Origin: Dipteris shenzhenensis
Taxonomy: Eukaryota > Polypodiophyta > Polypodiopsida > Gleicheniales
Reading direction: 5' to 3' (one strand)
Assembly (NCBI GenBank): GCA_047967505.1
Contig: CM106539.1
Length of the DNA: 64,000 nucleotides
In this document: positions 1 to 12,214 of the stretch, in pieces
How positions within the stretch are numbered: the first letter of the stretch is position 1
Layout: every line of letters starts with the position of its first letter
Made by a program: the position numbers and the translations under genes
The notes under the pieces: model-generated
The model's database searches: none
What the model was told of the DNA's origin: nothing
The model's input: only the letters and a program-made list of their open reading frames with translations

Positions 1-940
1 CGATATGATCGAATTGAGCAAACCTACCATTTGAGCTCAAGAATGTCAAAATACCAAATTTCTCTATCAAAGCCATTAGCGCATTATCTTTCAAATGACA
101 TAGATGAACCTTGGACTCCAAACCATCTTTATCATATTCAAGTTTTGTTTTTAAAAGAAGTGTGATGAAGATAGTGTGATGTATCTTTATGTCATTAAAT
201 GTCTTTAGCAATCCCTTGTGTAGTGTCAAGCACATACAAGCTTATAGAAAAGCCATCCTTAAAGTGCCGCATTAATAATTTATCATGATCCATTTCCATA
301 TTCACTGGAGAGAGCATCTGTGGAAAAATATATTTTGACCTGAGGCTACCATTATTTTTAAGATCTATTGTCCACTCAACATACCTAATTACAGCTAGTG
401 GAAAGTTGGGTGTTTCTCTGCTAACTTGGAGCCTTTCCTTAAGCCATGTCTCACAACATCCATGCATGCTCTTATAAACAATTAAGATAATGTCAAAATA
501 GTTTGCAAGGTTGTCCCAAATGCGGGATTTGGGTGTCGCGAGGTGAACAATTTGAGTAGCCCCTCTTTAAGTACTTTATTTTACTTCATGTCCAATGCCC
601 TTTGGGACATGTTGTTGACTTCCATATCTTATTTAGACTTGATGAGTATAATATCACCCGACTCTATCTCCTCTTGGATCTTTTTGACACTATCATCATC
701 CAACATTGCCCAACAAGTGCATCTTATTTGTTATCGTTGGTTGAGGACCTCCCTCCTTCATTCACATCAAACTTTTGATCCACCTTTCGTATATATCATC
801 CTCGTTGCAATTGACATGAAATTTTGGAAAAGGTTGAGAGAAAATTATAATCAATATATGTAACACAACTGAGTATAATCCAACCTTTATAGGCAAACTA
901 GGGCTAATGAAGAATAGTATAGTGCTGCTCTTACTCTCCA
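1..940. other. Non-coding stretch with one unassigned minus-strand open frame (195-467)
   Basis: The only notable content is a 90-codon minus-strand frame at 195-467. I do not recognise its family. A short piece of it, around GATGTTGTGAGACATGGCTT (minus strand, about 440-465), recurs on the plus strand near 11,412, which suggests a shared repetitive sequence and not a host gene. No domain motif, start context or splice pattern supports a functional gene here. Confidence 0.3.
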
Positions 941-3190
941 CTCTATAGAGAGTGGTGACACCATATAGAGTGGCACTGATGCCATTCTTTCACACAAGAT
1001 GACACTTTGATCATTCTCCCCAAGAAGAGAGTGGCATTAGTGCCATTCTTCTAAGAGAGCAGAGTCACTCTCTCTTTCGTAGAAGAATGATACCAGTTTC
1101 ATTGAAGTGGGAAAGCAAACTTGAAATAGAAAATGAAAAGTGTATTTGAAACCTTTAACAACAAATATATCAATTAAAAAGTTGAAATCTTACGTCCTAG
1201 TTTTAGCGATCCTGATGATGGGTTGGCTTATTTGGTCACCTAAAGGCAATCCATTGGGATCTAAGATGCTGCAATAGATGTACCACCTCTCATGCTAGAT
1301 TCATTCACCTTGTCCCCACCAGTGCTTGTATTTTTGCCTAACTCTTTGTCCCCTTTACTTGTGCTTGACTCCTTTTCTCCATCCATGTCTATCCCCTTAT
1401 CCCCCATACCATTCTTGAACCACTTGTTGACAAAGAAATTGACTCTTTCCCCACCGTACCAATCCATGTATCCTTCTCTCTTCTTTTGTTTGGTGATACC
1501 CCTAAGCTTGCCCCTTGGCCTTCTCTTACCTTATCCTTCTCAGATCTCTTTCTGCTCTTGGCATTGTCTTCCTTTAAAATTTTTAGCATTATGAAAAAGG
1601 CATCCAAAATCTAAGAATAGTCCAAATTTTCATGCTCAATGTTCCAACCCTTAGATTCCATGGAGTCATCCATGCTAGATATCATCGTCACATGGTTATA
1701 AAATGTGGGATTTAACAATACACAACTCTGCATGAATTACATGAAACCTCCATCTCCAATTTAAGTAGCCTGCCTCCATTTTGAATAGCATCAAATTTCT
1801 CATGGACGTAGCCTATGTCAAATTCCTATGTGCCACATCCAATTCATGAAGAGATGTCTCAAATTCATGAAGCAAAGTTTCTCACGCTCCTTTATTGATG
1901 CTCATGCTCATGCTCAAGGTATAAATCCTCTCTCTCTCTCTCTCTCTCTGTGATTTGTCTCCTCTTTCTCATGCTCTCTCTTTCTCAAGCTCTCTCTCTA
2001 ATAATGAAACAAAATTCAACTTCAAATTAATAATCTCAATTTCAATTTATAATATAATCTCAAATTCAGATTTGAAATTTTTGTTTTAAACTTGACATTT
2101 TAATCTCAAATTGCAACTTTTGGAACTTGAAATTCAAATGAAGAATGATAGTACTGCCATTCTCCCCATTCCAATGGGGAGAATGGCACTACCTCTATTC
2201 TCCCCATTGTAATGGAGAGAATGACACTACTTCAATTCTCTTCATTGCAAGCAAAGAATGCACATAGTGCAATTCTTCATCCTTACTGTCAACGGAGATT
2301 CAATATTCAAGTTTAAATATGAAATTCCAATTTGAACTTTAAGTTTTCAAACTTGAAATTTGAATCCATAGTTCCATTGTCCCATGCAATGAAGGGAATG
2401 GCACTAGTTCCATTCTCCTATTGCTAATCCAAAAAATTGGTTTTGCAAGGGGAGAATGGCACTAGTGCTATTCTCTCCATTGCAAGTGGAGAATAGCACT
2501 GGTGTAATTTCCCACACTCTCATAGAAGGTTCGTGGGAATGGCACTAATGCCATTATCCACTTGCAACGGGGAGAATGGCACTAGTTCCATTCCCCCCCT
2601 TGCAAATACATGGTTTTGTATTTGCAACAAAGGAGGAGTGGTGCTAGTTCCATTTGTCCCCTTACAAAGCCAACACTTTGTCTTTGTAGTAGGAGAATAG
2701 CACTAGTGCTATTGTCAAATTGCAAAGCTAGGATGTTGGCTTTGTAAGGGGAGAATGGAACTAGTGCCAATCCTACTTTGCAAATACAAAATCATGGATT
2801 TTCAAGGGGAGAGTGCACAACATCCTTAACAAATGGGGGGAATGGCACTAGTTCTCTTTCCCATAACCTCATAGGAGGTTCATGGGGATGGAACTAGTGC
2901 CATTCTTACAACGAGGAGAATGGATCTATTGCAATTCTCCCCTTTCAAATCCATGGTTTTGTATATGCAAAGGAAGAATGGAGTTACTGCCATTATCCCT
3001 TGCAAAGACAATATTTGGTTTTGCCATAGGAGGGAGATTGGCACTAGTGCCATCCTCTTCATTGGAAGGGGATTGGCATTACTGCCCTTTCCTACAACCT
3101 AATAGGAGGTTTAGGGGCATGGCACTAGTGCCATTCTTGCAATGAGGAGAATGGCTCTAGTGCAATTATCCTCTTGCAAAGCCATGGTTT
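940..3190. repeat. Degenerate satellite with an 18-bp palindromic core
   Basis: The segments 940-1080 and 2,140-3,190 are built from diverged units whose core is the perfect palindrome AATGGCACTAGTGCCATT, flanked by GGGGAGAA and TTCTCCCC arms and often followed by TTGCAA. Near-copies occur around 2,173, 2,398, 2,456, 2,538, 2,576, 2,696, 2,757, 2,838, 2,886, 3,028, 3,117 and 3,152, mostly 40-60 bp apart. The 1,080-2,140 stretch is AT-rich with a (CT)n tract near 1,931-1,950. The short open frames in either strand follow the repeat and are not credible genes. Confidence 0.8.
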
Positions 3191-3900
3191 TCTACCCAAA
3201 TTCAAAAGTCTAAAATTAGAGATAACATCTGAGTCAATGAGCAAAGTTGTGGAGCAATTCAATGCAACTAATGCACAGGGAGTCTATGATACTGCTGGGA
3301 TAAGTATGAGGGCATATTGTCTCATTTTAAGAGCCTAAAGAAAGCATACCTTTCTATAGGAACAAAAGTTAAATCCCCGCTTCCAAAACCAACCGATGGC
3401 GATAAGGCAAGGCATGCTCTCAATTTGGGTGTACTTGATTTAGTTAGCGAGCCTCGGCATGTATCTAGGTATGCTAACTGTAAAAGGGAAGGTTAGAGAG
3501 TTGAAAGAATTGGAACTCACAGTCAACAACAACTTTATGATGGATATTCGAAGAGTTTTGGAGGCAATGGTAAAGTTTTATGATATGCCTATGGAAGAAT
3601 GCAATGGTTAACTAAAGATTGTACTGAAGCTTGATGAAAGTTAGGTTGTCAAAGGTCAAAAATTAGAAATAGACAGTTTGACATTGATGAATAGAAGTTG
3701 AGGTTGATGATGCAAGGCAATTCAGCATGCAATCAGAATAGGAGATTGGGTGGCGGGCTACATTTGAGTTACCATGGAAATTTGAATTTTGATTTGGTAA
3801 TGGAAAATGCTTAGAATATTTTAAAATAAAATGTGAGTTGGTTTTGTAGGTTTCAAAGGAGCCACATTCAATTTTAAAGTGATTTTTTAACTAGAACAAT
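3190..3900. other. No recognisable feature; decayed sequence ahead of an unknown coding remnant
   Basis: I see no protein motif, RNA gene or repeat array. The stretch precedes the coding remnant at 3,910 and may be its decayed upstream part, but all three plus-strand frames are interrupted. Confidence 0.3.
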
Positions 3901-3909
3901 ATCCCAAGT

Positions 3910-4960
3910 GTGATCAAAGGTCATAACAATGGTGAGTTGCTTGAAGTTGAGGGCTATGGATCCTATTGCGTAGAATGGCATCTAGCTGATGCTGACCTCA
4001 AGACTATTAAATGTATGTTTAATGTGGCACATGGAGTAAATACAAGGCATCCTTGTCCATTGTGCATGCAAACAAAAGTACCATTGCATGCAGGTAAAAA
4101 GAACCAAAAGCAATGGGCTTGTGAACTTGCAGAGATCAATTAGAGTAAGGCACCAGATCATGATGTTACAAGAAAAGATTCATCATGGAGCCCAATCCTT
4201 GAAATTCCTTTGGAGAGAGTACAAATTTATGCCCTTCATGCTATTGTCAAGAATAATTGAAAAGTTGGTGCACCTGTATTTCATTGATGCATATAACTTA
4301 AAGCCCTAACAAGAAAGTGAGAGAATGATTGTAAGAATTGAAAATGTACTTTTAGATATGGAACTACACTCTGGACAAGTCAAGATTACAAAAGATGAGA
4401 AAAGATCTGGAAAAATAGGTAGTGTTCCTTGTAAGCCAAGTTTTGGAAGTGTCAAGGCTTTTAAATTTCTTTTTGCAAAGAAAAAGAATGATAGGCTCAA
4501 ACGTGCTGATGAGCTTGATGTATGGCAAAAGCTACACAATGCTTGTTGTGAATGGGGGGGAAGGGGAAAAAAAGATTCGAAAATGCTCGAGCTTGGTTAG
4601 CTTTGGATAGCTTGGTACCTTTGCTACAAAAGAAAAGGTTTGAAGATGATGATCCACATTTTTCATCAATGTTGTGAATGACTTTAGTTAGAATATGGAG
4701 ATCACTTGGGGAAAGAATGATTTCACACAATACATGGTAATCTCTAACTTACATGTTAAGATGGACATATTGATTGGTCCCATACTTATTAATTTGTTTT
4801 CTTGTTTTGCAACAAATTTTGTATGCCCATGCACCATACATGGCATGGCATGGCATTATGAAAGCATTGGAGTGTGGTCATAAAGTCAATGTATCAAGGC
4901 TACAAAATGGAAAATTTTGAGTTGTTTGATGTAAATTATTGGTTTCCAGCTCTAGGTTGT
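3910..4960 (+). pseudogene. Broken coding remnant of unknown, probably mobile-element, family
   Basis: A plus-strand reading can be followed through several frames: 3,910-4,143, its in-frame extension past a stop to about 4,250, a shift to the frame ending at 4,309, then 4,325-4,600. The first part holds VEWHLA, then a Cys pair (HPCPLCMQ), and the second holds HSGQVKITKDEKRSGK. The alternation of well-conserved-looking segments with stops and frame changes is that of a pseudogene. From memory it resembles unnamed multi-copy proteins of early-diverging plants, but I cannot name the family. A host gene copy cannot be excluded. Confidence 0.45.
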
Positions 4961-4984
4961 GCCAATTCTATGCTTTTGGAGTTT

Positions 4985-5376
4985 ATGTTGGAAACAAATA
5001 TTTTTAAAAATTAAGATTTTGGGCCCTGTATAAAGCAAAGGAATTGCAATAAAGAAAGTAAAATTTAAGGGTAGGGGAGAGGGATGTGGACGTGGAGAGA
5101 GGATAGGTGGTGAGTGAGGTGGAGCATAAGGTTGGAAGGTAGGGGGATGAGGTGGTTGCAAAGAGGAGAGGGAGAGGCGCGGTGGAGAGGATAGGGGGAG
5201 GGCAGTAAGGCAGTGAGAGGGAGAGGCAGGGTAGAGAGGACAAGGTCATAAAGGGAGAGGGAGAGACAGGGCAGAGAGGAAAAAGTCGCAAAGGGAGAGG
5301 CGAGGGAGTTTCTGTTAAAAATAAGTATTTTTAAAAATTATGGTCTTGGGCCCTATATAAAGGAATTTGGTCTCAT
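4985..5376. repeat. Pair of direct repeats with TATA-like sequence, flanking a purine-rich tract
   Basis: TATTTTTAAAAATTA is followed by TTGGGCCCTRTATAAAG at about 5,000-5,037, and the same block recurs at about 5,328-5,363. Between them lies a GGGAGAGG-type purine-rich tract (5,060-5,300). The duplicated block carries a TATAAA-like string, so it may be a promoter or LTR fragment, but no element was resolved. Confidence 0.45.
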
Positions 5377-5784
5377 TTTAATTTCATTGTTTAAAGAGCT
5401 CTCCACTTCCACACTCCAATACCCCCTCCCACTTGCCCCTGATCCCCCATCCCAGAGAGGGTGAGAGGGTGGGAGAGGGAGAGAGGCTCCATCCCCCATA
5501 TCCAGGACAAAGCAGATGGCCTAAGTAGCCTGCGACCCCTTTTGATGATATCTTTGCTAGCAATCCACCACCCATCCCACAACCTGCAAAAGAACCAGCC
5601 CCCTCAAGGGAACCATCATGTCCTCAACAGCTTCTAGTGTGGAGGAATGAGAGAGTACTAGAAGACGAGGACACAGACATAGAAGAAGAGACGAAAGAGG
5701 ATGTTTGTCAATGGCAAGAGTAGAGGACAGCTACAACATCCACACCTAGCGCCACAGCCATAGTGCCCACATTCAGCCCCATAG

Positions 5785-6162
5785 TTGCAATGTCCGGGAA
5801 TGAGAGGTCCTCCCCCTGTCAGGAGTTATAGGTTCAAACAGGGCACTGTGGCACTATGGGAGATCCGCAAGTATAAGAAGTTCATTGATCTCCTCATCCC
5901 AAAGGGGAGCTTTGCAAAGGTGGTGTGCGAGGTGCTACAGGACATCTACCTAGGTGCCATGAATAGATGGTATCGAAGAGGGGGAGGAGCAGGGGTGGGG
6001 GAGGCCCCTTGGCAGATTTCAATAGATTCCTTCTTGGGTTGCAACACTGTGGTAGACCTCTTCAATGATGTCTAGAAGGCTGCTATCCACATGTCCAGGA
6101 TAACAGTGACTGTAAAGGATATGCAGTTTATCATACGTCTTAGGAGGCCCAAGAATACGTAG
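5785..6162 (+). pseudogene. Histone H3-fold pseudogene, possibly CENH3-like
   Basis: A single frame aligns by eye with the histone H3 fold: the alphaN segment GTVALWEIRKYKKFIDLLIP, an alpha1-like stretch ending in LQDI, then NRW, an enlarged Gly-rich loop 1, an alpha2-like stretch ending in VDLFNDV, and after a stop KAAIHMSRITVTVKDMQF, which matches the H3 alpha2-to-alpha3 region (CAIHAKRVT-KD in ordinary H3). The TAG at 6,073-6,075 sits exactly at that junction and the frame closes at 6,160-6,162. A longer loop 1 and Trp before it are traits of centromeric CENH3, hence the tentative call. The amino-terminal tail is not readable in one frame. Upstream TATA-like repeats lie at about 5,030 and 5,360. 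Being divergent and interrupted, it is most likely a pseudogene. The H3-fold assignment is firmer than the CENH3 subtype. Confidence 0.6.
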
Positions 6163-7110
6163 GGTTGTTTTTTGTACTCTGCCTTGGGGGATTGTTGGAG
6201 ATGGTGTATTTACTTGGGTGCTTCTCACTATTGTATTTTATACCTTTGAATATATAATAAAGTGTCCTTTTTTACAACACTTGCAGTCTATGACTTTGTC
6301 ATTACAATATCCAATTTCACTACATGCAATACTTTGAATATAATAAAGTGTTCAGCATTACAACATTTGTAGTCTATGTCTTTGTTATTGTGATATCCGA
6401 TCTCCTTAAATGCAATATGAAAAAAGAAAATAATATTTTGCCTTTATCTTTGCAACCTCAATTTAACGTACATGCAATTCAAAGAAAGAAATCAATTGAA
6501 AATTGTAGTCTTTATTTCATCAGAGGGAGTTTACAAAGATAAGTCATTTAGGTCACATTTCACTCTAGCCTACACTTCTTTCTATTGGGTTCTGCACCCT
6601 CTTTGGCTCGTCTAAGAAGAGAGGGTTGAATGATTCCATTATCAATCTCTTGGGGATCAATGACTCCAACTAGCCCTACAACGGCTATGATGCTATGGAG
6701 CAAACCAGGTGTCTGAGAACAAAAATAAAGTAATGTTGTGCTTTATCAGAACAATACAATCTATAGTGTGATGAATAGGCGTCATTTTCACCAGGACTGT
6801 GAACTTTATAATGTTTAATTTTCCATTTGGTGATAACTGCCGATTGAAGACCAAAATGTTTTGGGCCACTTTGTCAATATATTGTCCAATTGAAGCCATT
6901 CCTCTCTCGGAGGATCGTCTGCTTCCCCCCTTGCGTATTCATCAATCCATAAAATATCTTGGAATGAACATATTACATCAACATCCTAAGACTTCATTTG
7001 TGATTATAAAAACATATTTATGGTAGGAAGAATTAGGGTTTTTAGGGTTTTGAAGTGATTAATTTTATTTTTTATTTTCCAAATGAACAAATTTGTTTTT
7101 GAATTTAATT
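6163..7110. other. AT-rich non-coding stretch
   Basis: Only short frames without motifs. A small direct repeat containing AATATAATAAAGTGT occurs near 6,251 and 6,338. Nothing else is supported. Confidence 0.3.
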
Positions 7111-7114
7111 GAAC

Positions 7115-7275
7115 CTAGGTGCCCCAATGTCCTTTAAACATCAACTGAGCCTTGGAAGCATGAAATCTGACATCATGCGACCAGGACCTGGTCACATGAT
7201 GTCAAATTTCATGCTTCTAGGGCTTTGTTGGGGTTGCAAAATGATGCCATGCTTTTCAAGGGACATTGGAGCACA
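7115..7275. mobile_element. Small foldback (MITE-like) inverted repeat
   Basis: The sequence from about 7,150 folds on itself around CCAGGACCTGG near 7,186. GAAGCATGAAAT on the left pairs with ATTTCATGCTTC on the right, with arms of about 31 bp and few mismatches, and weaker pairing extends outward through CCAATGTCC-type sequence. No coding capacity, so it looks like a miniature foldback or a hairpin precursor. No target-site duplication was resolved. Confidence 0.5.
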
Positions 7276-8480
7276 TGGCTTCAAGGAAAATAGAAAAACA
7301 AATTTGATTTGGAACCCTAAACCCTTGTAAGTTTTGCTATATATGAGTTGCTTTTGCTATATATGAGTTGGAATATTTATGAATTGTTGGGTTTTGCTAT
7401 TTGTGAGGTGTTGAGTTTTGCTATGCTAAACCCTAAAGCCTAATTTTAATTCCCTACCAAAGTATATAGATGATATGAGTCAAATGATGAAAATAAACCC
7501 TAAACCCTAAGGGTTCAAAGATACATACCTTTTTTGCCTCATCGTGTTGGGTATCGGCCACAGTGTCCAACTGGAATCCCTTCTGTGTTGGTCTTGCACT
7601 TCTTCTTGAGTCGAGGTGCCAACTTCTTCATCCTTGTCCTTGAACAATGATCTCTACAAATCCAGGAATTCTTCCTCTAACATTTGGTAGTTTGGCATCA
7701 TCAATTGCCTTCTGTGTGAGACGGATTACCTATAAATCACTTAAGCTTGAGTCATCGTAGCGTGCTATCTTATTGACTTTTAGATTAATGGGAGCACTTA
7801 AGTCAATGATATATATCATCGTATGCATCATTTGCAACTAGGCATAGTACCTCATCCTCTCAAAGACCGGTTTCCTTTATCACTTCTAAAAGGTAAGGTA
7901 TTCTTGACCCTCAATAGTGATTGGATCAACTGATGTGAGGTGTGGCTTGGTTGTTGCCTCATCATGATTATGTGGAGGATGGGCATGCACGACTCGGATA
8001 GGATGATAGGATGATTTGGCTTTCAAATTGCTCTTTGGCTAGGTCTACAGCATGCTTCTCAGGTTCTATGACTAGGTTCACCTTGACCGCTCCACCACAT
8101 GTGGATGGACCTGCTCCATAGCTTGTGGATGTAGAAGGACCCTCGTGTTGTTGGACATCCTCATCAAACTTGCTAGTTATGAAGAGAATAGTAAGGACAA
8201 GAAAACTCACAAAGAGAGAGAGGGACATTTTCCATGGCCCTACTAAGAGTCTTCTTGAAGTTAGTGCTTTGGTCAAGAGATCTCAAAATATCCAATGGGA
8301 CCCATTGGTGAGGGGAGGTAGCAATCATGACATAATACACATGGAGTCTATCAATAAACTGAAGAGAGAGACTATCGGCACGAAGGAAAGATTTCAAGTG
8401 TGATTCAAGATTGAGTGACTTGCAAAAGATTTCTCTGCTATGTCCTGTCTATGAATAGATGAAATCCAACTATCAAAGGC
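7276..8480. other. Non-coding stretch with short telomere-like runs
   Basis: Contains a duplicated TTTTGCTATATATGAGTTG near 7,330 and 7,350 and CCCTAAACCC-type strings near 7,314 and 7,490. The remaining frames on both strands carry no recognisable domain. Confidence 0.3.
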
Positions 8481-8504
8481 TTCTCTAAGGGAAGCCATGA
8501 GTGT

Positions 8505-8595
8505 GGGAGGATGCTTGGAAAGACAAAAAAGAAGGTTGTGGGAAAAGAAGGATGCTTGGGAAGATGAAAAAGAAGGCTGTGGGAAGTTGGATCCA
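8505..8595. repeat. Two-copy tandem repeat of about 42 bp
   Basis: A unit running from GGATGCTTGGRAAGA to AAGAAGGYTGTGGGA is present twice in succession. It is a local duplication with no visible function. Confidence 0.5.
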
Positions 8596-8680
8596 GCATG
8601 AACAGTGAATTTGAAAATGATCTTTAGTAATGCTCTTTATATAAAGGGACCATTTCCGTAAAAATAAAAACAATAAAAAT

Positions 8681-9000
8681 GATTTCCTCCCCCCCCCCCC
8701 CACGTCTCCCATCTCCATCTCTGCCTCTCCCTCTCCCTCTCCTTCTATCTCCCTGTCCCTCTCTTGCTATCTCCCTCTCGTCGCCCCTTCTTCCTCCCCC
8801 CCCCCCCCCACGTCTCCCATCTCCATCTCTGCCTCTCCCTCTCCCTCTCCTTCTATCTCCCTGTCCCTCTCTTGCTATCTCCCTCTCGTCGCCCCTTCTC
8901 CCTCTCTGTCTGTCTCATCTCTCCCTCTCCCTCCCTCTCCCTCTCCATCTCTTTCTATCTCTCTCCATGCCTTTCTCTCCTTGTCTTTATGAACCACACA

Positions 9001-9041
<41 letters not shown>

Positions 9042-9340
9042 TCTCCACCACTCTTTCTGTCTCCCTCTCCCTCTCCCTCTCTCCCTCTCCCTCTTTGTCT
9101 ATCTCCATCATCTCTCCCTCTCCCTTTCCCTCTCTCCCTCTCCCTCTTTGTCTCTCTCCCTCCCTTTCGCTCCCTATCTTGATGAACCCCTTCCTCTCCC
9201 TCTCTCCCTCTTCCCCTCGTCCATCTCCATCTCTCCCTCTCCCTCTCTTTATGTCTCCCTATCTCCCTCTCCCTCTCTTTATGTCTCTCTTCCTCTCTTC
9301 CTATCCTTTTGTTGATGAACCCCTTCCTCTCTATACACAT
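8681..9340. repeat. Pyrimidine-rich low-complexity tract with an internal 104-bp duplication
   Basis: The plus strand is almost entirely C and T, made of CTCCCT/CTCTCC words with a (CT)n(CA)n stretch at about 9,000-9,040. The first part, from a poly-C run at about 8,688 through CTCTCGTCGCCCCTTC, is repeated almost exactly from about 8,791. Long open frames in both strands are products of the low complexity (Pro/Ser/Leu or Arg/Glu polymers) and are not annotated as genes. Confidence 0.8.
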
Positions 9341-9359
9341 ACACAAGCATCCGCACATA

Positions 9360-11000
9360 TTTAAAATTACAAAGATTTATAAATTTGTCCTTCATACACC
9401 ATAGTAGAGAGCCATCAATTCAAAGGTTTAAATGATTCAACACAATGAAAGAAACATTTCTTGTATTATTTATTCCAGTTTTACATCTAAAAATGCCTCA
9501 TAGGCCAAGTGCATTGTTGAAGCATGAGGATCCAAACACTCAATCTCAAATCTTTGAGACAAAAAATATGAACTCCTACCATCATGTCTCTATTACTTCA
9601 AGAGTATGTGGGGGACAACAATTCTTACAAAGGATGTCTGTCTCCTCCCTATATCTAGCTTTGCAATTGTCAAGTCTAAAATAGTAGTCCTGGGGGGAGG
9701 GCTTGCTGTTGCCACCAACTGCATTTCTTCTCTGATGAACCACATTGTCCACTCCTCTTCCAATTCTAACATTACATCACTCTATCCTTGTCAAGAAATA
9801 AATACTTCAACAATGGGACTGTGAGTCCCATCACACAAGCATCATCCATCGCTTCCCATTGCAGTTTTTTCCATCTAAACCTTCCATATGTGAAAGACAT
9901 GCAAAGATTTTGCCTTCCAATGAAATACCTACAAAAATTGGAATCTATCAATACATACTATCTTGTAACATTATTATTATTTATACAAATAAGAATTATG
10001 AGAGGTGCTTACTAAAATGTCACATTTGAAGTGTTCAGTCAACTTTATATCAAGTCTTCAATATGACATGTTGTCATTGTCCGTCCATTGTCAAATAATT
10101 CAGACAACTAGTCCTGTTCTAAGCTCTTGCAAGTATATGTTATCTTTGTTTTTCTCTATTGCCTACAACCAGCAAAGAAATCAACAAAACATGGGAATGG
10201 AAGAAACCATCTCAGCCTAGCATTCCTTCCACCAGTAGTTGGCTTCATAGCATTTCTCACATCATTGGGGCATCATTGAACATCCTATTTCTATATGATT
10301 CACTAATCTCTATGCTTGGAAGTGACCATTGCGGACTATCACAAGAAGGTAAGGGAAGCAATTCTAATCTTCCATACTGGCCTTCTCAATCCAGAACTAT
10401 GAGCATTGAGTCATAAAAGAAGGTCCCGTCCTTCTTTAATTCTAATGGTGTGCGACCTTCGTACCGAAGACTCCCGATCTCAACATGGAGGACATACAAC
10501 ACCCCAGTAATGCATGCTGCAAGTTCCCACTCTTTGTAAGTAGATGGATACAAATTTGTAAAACAAATGCAAATACCAAGCATGACACTAGTACACTTTG
10601 GAATACTTACAATTGGGCGTGCAATAATGAAGGCCTACATGAGGATGCACATATATGTTTGCATGGGTAAAGACGTGTTGAATATATATCTGCATTACTG
10701 TTTTGCTACTGGGAGACATCTCAAAATCATTATCCTCCCCTTCCAATGTTTGGATATGTCCATTGCATCCTTCCGAGCCACTTTATAGCAACCACGATTA
10801 GTGGGTTGCATTGTTATCCATGAATATTTATGTAGAGCTGAGGAATCCATTCCCCATGCTCATCCTTGACGTTCTTCAATATAACAAATTGTAACTTACC
10901 TCGATATCTATCATTTTCCATCTCCATAGTCCATGTCTATTTCATATGATTAACAATAGCTCTCTTCCTCTCTCATTTCACCCATAAAGAAACATAGTAA
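9360..11000. other. Non-coding stretch with one unassigned minus-strand frame (10,386-10,583)
   Basis: A minus-strand frame with EWELAACITGVLYVLHVEIG looks protein-like, but I cannot assign it and no flanking exons are clear. The plus-strand frames here have no motif support. Confidence 0.25.
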
Positions 11001-11008
11001 TCATTCCT

Positions 11009-11011
11009 CAC

Positions 11012-11058
<47 letters not shown>

Positions 11059-11207
11059 GCTCTTTTTCCCTCTCCCCCCTCCCCCTTTCCCCTTCTCTCT
11101 CTCTCCCTCCCCTCTCTTTGTCTCCCTCTCTATTTTGCCTTTCTCCCCCTCTCTCCTTTAACCTACACACACAAACAAACAAAACATTATTTCAAAATAT
11201 ATAGATT

Positions 11208-11264
<57 letters not shown>
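11009..11264. repeat. Two long (CT)n microsatellites
   Basis: A (CT)n run of about 45 bp at 11,012-11,056 is followed by mixed CTCCC words, and a second (CT)n run spans about 11,212-11,264. They may slip during replication and are useful as markers. Confidence 0.9.
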
Positions 11265-11266
<2 letters not shown>

Positions 11267-11942
11267 AAACAAACAAACAAGTATTATTCCGCACATAAAC
11301 ATTCTCATCAAGGAGTTTAGCTTACATCACCCATCACTCATACACTAATAATGGGAAAACCTTTGCAAGCTGCCTTATCATTGATGTAGATGTTTACCAA
11401 TTCTTGAATTGATGTTGTGAGACATGGCTTAAGGAGAGCCTATAGGTTGTCAAGGCCACACATGAACTCTAAGGAAGAGCAAAATAACATGTATGCCAAG
11501 GTTAATAGCCTTCATAAGAAGCCCATACCTAACTACAAGCTGAGCGTGAGGCTTTGAGAAAGCAACTTTGAAAATCATGAGGATTTCCCACATTCTAATA
11601 GATTCACAACAATAGTTGATTATCTAGTAGGAACAAAGTTCCAATCCCTTCTCACCCCCATTGTTGATTTTTGCTAGGTGCAAAGAAAAGAATACCTTTC
11701 TCCATAAGCAACGTGGCTATATTGGACCAGATCTTGGGACATAGCTCAATAAGCCCTAGGAAAATTTAAAAAAATTTGCTCAGTGTGCCAAGACCCCAAT
11801 GACGACCAAGAAGGGGCATCTAAGAAAGATGACACTCACAATCTGCTAGCCCCTCCTCAATTCACAAACCACATCTGATATAGTAGTGAGAATTGGTACA
11901 GAGATCGTGGATGTAGGATACACCACCCTAATAATGTAGGCC

Positions 11943-12019
11943 ACTATGTTGAGGATGGTGTAAATTGCACTCTCTCTCCCTCTCTTGCTTCTGCTATCGT
12001 TGTGAAGCATGATAGCGGA

Positions 12020-12063
<44 letters not shown>

Positions 12064-12214
12064 GAGTGCACACGATATAGCTACCTAGGTGTACACTGAG
12101 TTGTATTGAGCATGAACATGAAGATATACATGTGAACCCCTTAGGGTTAGGGTTAGGGTTTGCTCCTATGCCCTAAAGGCATGGTGCAATTTACACCATC
12201 CTCAACACCCCCTC
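11943..12214. repeat. Inverted LTR-end-like sequences flanking a GA tract
   Basis: TGTTGAGGATGGTGTAAATT at about 11,946 is repeated in inverse orientation at about 12,188-12,210, where on the minus strand it follows a purine run AGGAGGGGG that resembles a polypurine tract. Between them are a hairpin (CTTCTGCTATC/GATAGCGGAAG) and a (GA)n run at about 12,020-12,060, plus three TTAGGG copies near 12,137-12,160. The terminal TGTTG and the adjacent purine run suggest ends of a copia-type LTR. No flanking copia protein was recognised. Confidence 0.4.

Noticed and set aside
8679-9364. Pro/Ser/Leu-rich and Arg/Glu-rich open frames
   Set aside because: Direct consequence of CT-rich low complexity and its duplication.
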